Shown: in pieces, positions 60,575 to 64,000 of the stretch | How positions within the stretch are numbered: the first letter of the stretch is position 1 | How the letters are laid out: each line of letters opens with the position of its first letter | DNA from: Fragilariopsis cylindrus CCMP1102 | Taxonomy: Eukaryota; Bacillariophyta; Bacillariophyceae; Bacillariales; Bacillariaceae | DNA length: 64,000 nucleotides | Reading direction: 5' to 3' | Assembly (NCBI GenBank): GCA_900095095.1 | Contig: FMBT01000303.1 | Coordinates: 62,001-126,000, forward strand | The notes under the pieces: generated by a model | Databases searched by the model: none | Told to the model about the DNA's origin: nothing | What the model saw: the letters and a program-made list of their open reading frames with translations, nothing else | Position numbers and translations under genes: made by a program

Positions 60575-62387
60575 TCACTTATGTATGACAGAGAGAGCAC
60601 AAGACCCATACGTGCTCTCGTCGTCTTGTTTAAGTCGTCTTTCTATATCAAGGAAGTCGGGGAGTTCCACTACTGGAGTCTCGTCATCGGTACTTTCAAC
60701 TTGTGCATGTAGAATACAAGTTCCTCTTGAAGGTGTTTGATATACATGAATGGTAAATGACTGCAACTTGTAAAGGAAGCTAATACGCTCTTGTCGAACG
60801 ATGTGGCGAGACAAATCACGTGATCTGTATGAAGCGTTATATTCTCTTGCTAAATTATAGACATGCACCACATTCAAAATACAATAGAGTCAGAAACAAT
60901 CTACATGAAAAACATTCAATACACACGTTATGTGTGCGAAAACACGGACACATACATCGACGTACCAGAAATAATTCTTTTCGTTTCGAACTCCTGTCCG
61001 TCTCGCCTTATGACATCTGTTAATTGATGAATGCTACCTTTTTTCTCTCCATTTGTCGTTCTTTTCCGGATGAAGCTATACGCTCCATCATCATCATTAT
61101 TTTGGACAACAAGATAAACCTATTGGAAGAGGTACATCAAATGATATTACAATTAACAGATTTAGCGTTGACTTAAACGAATGTGCAACATATTAATGCT
61201 TCTTCTTTTAAAATCACAGACTAAGATCAAAGACATACATGTATACATACATACCTTTTCTACTTCAAAGATATGAAAGTCGACACTAAATGAAGTAGTA
61301 TTCGGTCGTTGCCGTAAAAGATACTTTGCTGAGCGCTTAGACAAATTGGTAGGCAGGCCAACAAGCTTTGAAACAATGTTAACAAGACGCTGGAGCTTAG
61401 ATTCGAAGTCTGAAGAATTGTCGAGAACGTACCTGAAAAAACAAAGCAGGATGAATGAACATGTATAAGGTTGATATCGTTCTACGTTTATAAGAATACA
61501 AAATATTCCAGCCAACGAAAAAAACTCACATATGTGCATGCCCTAACCAAGATTTTCGCGTCCGTCGGTCCAGATCGATTGCTTGCTCAGGTGTCTCAGA
61601 ACGAGCCTGATTATTGTCTACAATATGAGCAGCGAAAATATTGATGAGAACCGTTAAAAAACATCACTATATTTCAATGCAAGTAATAGAGTTCCTGATC
61701 CTGATTCATGGAAGAAAAAAGTCGCAATAACGTACCTAGAGTGTAGAAAGCTTCGGCACCGTCTGCAGCCGTAACCAAATGGAAACAAGCATTATATCTT
61801 GTATCCCGAAGATCTGCTTCAGTCACGCCTCTCTTTTCTAGCATATTGTTCCATTTTTCATCAGACAGATATGCTTTACCATCCCTATGATGAATTAAAT
61901 GTCAACATAATAATTTTACAGGATTATTAAAGTTGGTCCATTAGGATATTATTTTTAGTAAATTTTTACTATTGAATGGACTGTCATTATCAAATAAGAT
62001 GTACAAAAAGTAAAACGGAAACTTACATACCTCACATAATAACACAGCAGGTTTTCCCCTTGCCTTCAGAACTTTTTCAATGCTGTCTTCGAGACTAAGT
62101 TGAACGTCTAGAACAGAGTTTTGTATCACAGTATCCATTCCTTCGGTAGAATAGAAATCAAGGGACATTCCGTTGCTGGCCAAGATAGTATAAACCTCAG
62201 CACAAGCAATAACTTCGAATCCGCGTTCTCTCAGAAAAGACGAAAGTCGTGCTATAGCTGTTGTCTTGCCACCACAGGGCCCCCCAGTTAATATGAACTT
62301 GAACAGAGGCGCTTTAGTACCCTGACCTTCACTTTCGACCATATTTGCCTCTGCTTCCGACATTAATGTTTCAGGAGATAATGCCAT
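60575..62387 (-). CDS. TTD14-like P-loop ATPase/GTPase with CYTH-like domain
   Basis: The predicted exons are about 62387-62027, 61884-61736, 61617-61530, 61432-61255, 61119-61038 and 60849-60575, roughly 400 residues. The N-terminal P-loop reads FILTGGPCGGKTTAIARLSS, then RERGFEVIACAEVYTIL and KPAVLLCE, as in the AAA_28/NadR-like domain. Exon 2 gives DGKAYLSDEKWNNML and TRYNACFHLVTAADGAEAFY; exon 3 RKSWLGHAH; exon 4 YVLDNSSDFESKLQRLVN. The last exons (VYLVVQNNDDDGAYSFIRKR, YKLQSFTIHVYQTP) form a CYTH-like domain. This is the order in TTD14, a phosphoinositide- and GTP-binding protein of vesicle traffic in flies. The junction between exons 1 and 2 is one base out of phase at the best donor, so that border, or the consensus, is uncertain. 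Confidence 0.75.
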
Positions 62388-63790
62388 CGTCACTATTATT
62401 ACTAACAATATAATAGTAATAGTACGGTAGAGGACAGAGGTAGTCAAAGTTGTGAAGATTTCGATCAAAGCGTCAAAGCAAATTAAAATAGCACAATATC
62501 GGATAGCACAAATAAGTGTCACTACGGTACTGTATTCGATTATTTTGCACGCGACGGATCTGGAGCCTACTCAAACGACCTTAAGTCCAAAATCCAAATT
62601 TTCAGTCGTGTAAAATTTAGTTGTGGACACACAGCAGGGCTGTGCACACATACATTTTGATAGATGATTGGAATGTAGTCAATACAACCTCCACGTTGTT
62701 TTGCCTGTAGAAAAATATGCAAGCACCTTGGAAAGCCCTAATAGCTTGAATCCTATCAACACGCTACCTTTATGCATGAACATCCAAGTTGTAAGCACAG
62801 CTCGCACAGTAGAGCTGTGTATCACCCTTTCTTGGTGGCCGTGCTGGCCTCTGCTTCGTTTCCAACTCCCTCATGACATGTGATACATGTGTGCATCTTC
62901 ATCAGTAACCAATATAATGGAGTTAATAAATAAATAAACTTCATTTCCTGCCACTTCGTCCAATCATCATTACTCTACATTATCAATCATCCAATGTAAA
63001 GGAGCTACTCTGCAGTTTGTTTGAAGCAACCAGTTTTCATCTCCCATCATTCTTCAATGTCTTGTCATTTACCTCACCAACAAACTTTGTCACCATAATA
63101 TAATTTGTCTTTCCACCAGTTTCAGTTGTACCTCCGTCTCTCAATAAGCTTGCACTCTTCAAACACACTAAACTTGTAACATAACTACTATATCACCCTC
63201 TTCTTCTTATTATTACTATTTTTGAAAAAAATAAAATGAGAGTAGGGAATAAATATTGAGGTAACTCCCAGCAAGCAATACTGGATAACTTGTAGACCAG
63301 TATCTTATATAAGATCATAGTCTATTATTTGTTGAAAGCATAATATACAGGCAAAGTGTACCACATAACACAAAATAGTCTAGTGATTACAGAATTTGTG
63401 GGTTTGTGGCAATTTTTTTAAATTTCTCACTGTTTGAAGCGTAATCTGGTGGTGACACGTGTAGATTGACGACGAATGAATCGTCGATTATATTATCATG
63501 ACGAATAGAACACAATTTCTTTATACTCGAAACACATCAAATCCTCGCAGTCAAAACAAAATCCTTTCCATTATAATACTTTTGACTAACAATTATTGAA
63601 AAACTTTTATCTCCAAACGACTGGTGCTATTGGTAAGTAAATTGTGATTTTGAAAAACGAGCAATCTGCATGATAGACATGATTGACGTAGCTACTTTGT
63701 TGTTTTTGTTGCTTATAAAGAAAATCGATTCTCACTTTTAAGACCTTCTGACCACGCCTTTTACGATTGAAGTCGACAATAAAAACAAAT
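62388..63790. other. intergenic, no gene seen
   Basis: About 1.4 kb. The frame at 62668-62883 (+) has no recognisable domain. A short upstream extension of the TTD14-like frame to 62522 is open and hydrophobic but probably untranslated. Confidence 0.4.
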
Positions 63791-64000
63791 ATGAAATTCA
63801 TCACCGCATTGTTGCTTATCTGCGCAACAGCAACAATAACAACGTTAGGAGCAGCAGAAGACGATGTTTCCACAAAGGGTAAAGGTAATGGTCCTCCCTT
63901 CTTTCTCATTGACAGTTCCGATCAACTTTGTCTGGCCGGCGAGGAGTTTAAGAGATGCTCGATCGATACCCTTTTTTTTGTAGTTGGGTCTCCTGGTAAG
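63791..64000 (+). CDS. secreted protein, 5' part only
   Basis: An ATG at 63791 opens a frame that runs to the window edge; a GTAAG at 63996 may be a donor site. It begins with a signal peptide (MKFITALLLICATATITTLG, then AAEDD) and continues PPFFLIDSSDQLCLAGEEF and KRCSIDTLFFVVGSPG. The two cysteines around an LAGEEFKR segment suggest a disulphide-bonded extracellular domain. I do not recognise the family. It is cut off on the right, so length and fate are unknown. Confidence 0.65.
   Translation, partial: MKFITALLLICATATITTLGAAEDDVSTKGKGNGPPFFLIDSSDQLCLAGEEFKRCSIDTLFFVVGSPGK

Overview
This 64 kb window is nuclear DNA from a diatom. It is AT-rich, the genes are separated and many carry short GT-AG introns, and tiny exons (9, 14, 15 and 20 nt) occur. 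Several predicted proteins begin with a signal peptide followed by the Phe-containing ASAFAP-type cleavage motif that diatoms use for plastid import. A diatom-type cyclin, a plastid DUF4079 protein and ordinary eukaryotic housekeeping genes (PCNA, eS21, prolyl-tRNA synthetase, complex I subunits) are present. I cannot name the species from the sequence alone.

Layout. 1-8.7 kb: a voltage-sensor-like protein without a visible pore (+), a secreted/plastid beta-propeller-like repeat protein (-), and a four-exon HMG-box protein (-). 8.7-14.7 kb: a large BTB/T1-like disordered protein (-) and an FLVCR/SLC49-like MFS transporter (+). 14.7-18.7 kb: gene-poor, with a ~1 kb terminal-inverted-repeat element, a nested hairpin and a 59-bp scrap of the beta-propeller gene. 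18.7-23.4 kb: a candidate KNL1/Spc105 kinetochore scaffold (+) convergent with PCNA (-). 23.4-33.4 kb: a ~10 kb gene desert with a second copy of the 1 kb element, minisatellites and diverged repeats. 33.4-51 kb: gene-dense: eS21, ProRS, DUF4079, an RGG-tailed SF1 helicase, plastid-targeted ITPase, diatom-type cyclin and an OMA1-like M48 protease. 51-64 kb: an NDUFA11/Tim17-like protein, an acidic protein of unknown function, a MOB-family protein, a PA28-like proteasome activator, NDUFS6, a TTD14-like P-loop/CYTH protein, and the start of a secreted protein running off the right edge. Two Stowaway/mariner-type MITEs lie between genes.

The genes form no operon. Loose themes are cell division (KNL1-like, PCNA, cyclin, MOB), mitochondrial membrane and respiration (two complex I subunits, OMA1-like) and plastid function (four targeted proteins). 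A technical pattern runs through the right half: eleven places in seven otherwise well-conserved genes where the reading frame breaks and is restored by exactly one extra base. All breaks are in the same direction and several are at short homopolymers, so consensus base deletions are more likely than gene decay. I placed splice sites by hand from GT/AG positions, phase and protein continuity; they are predictions.
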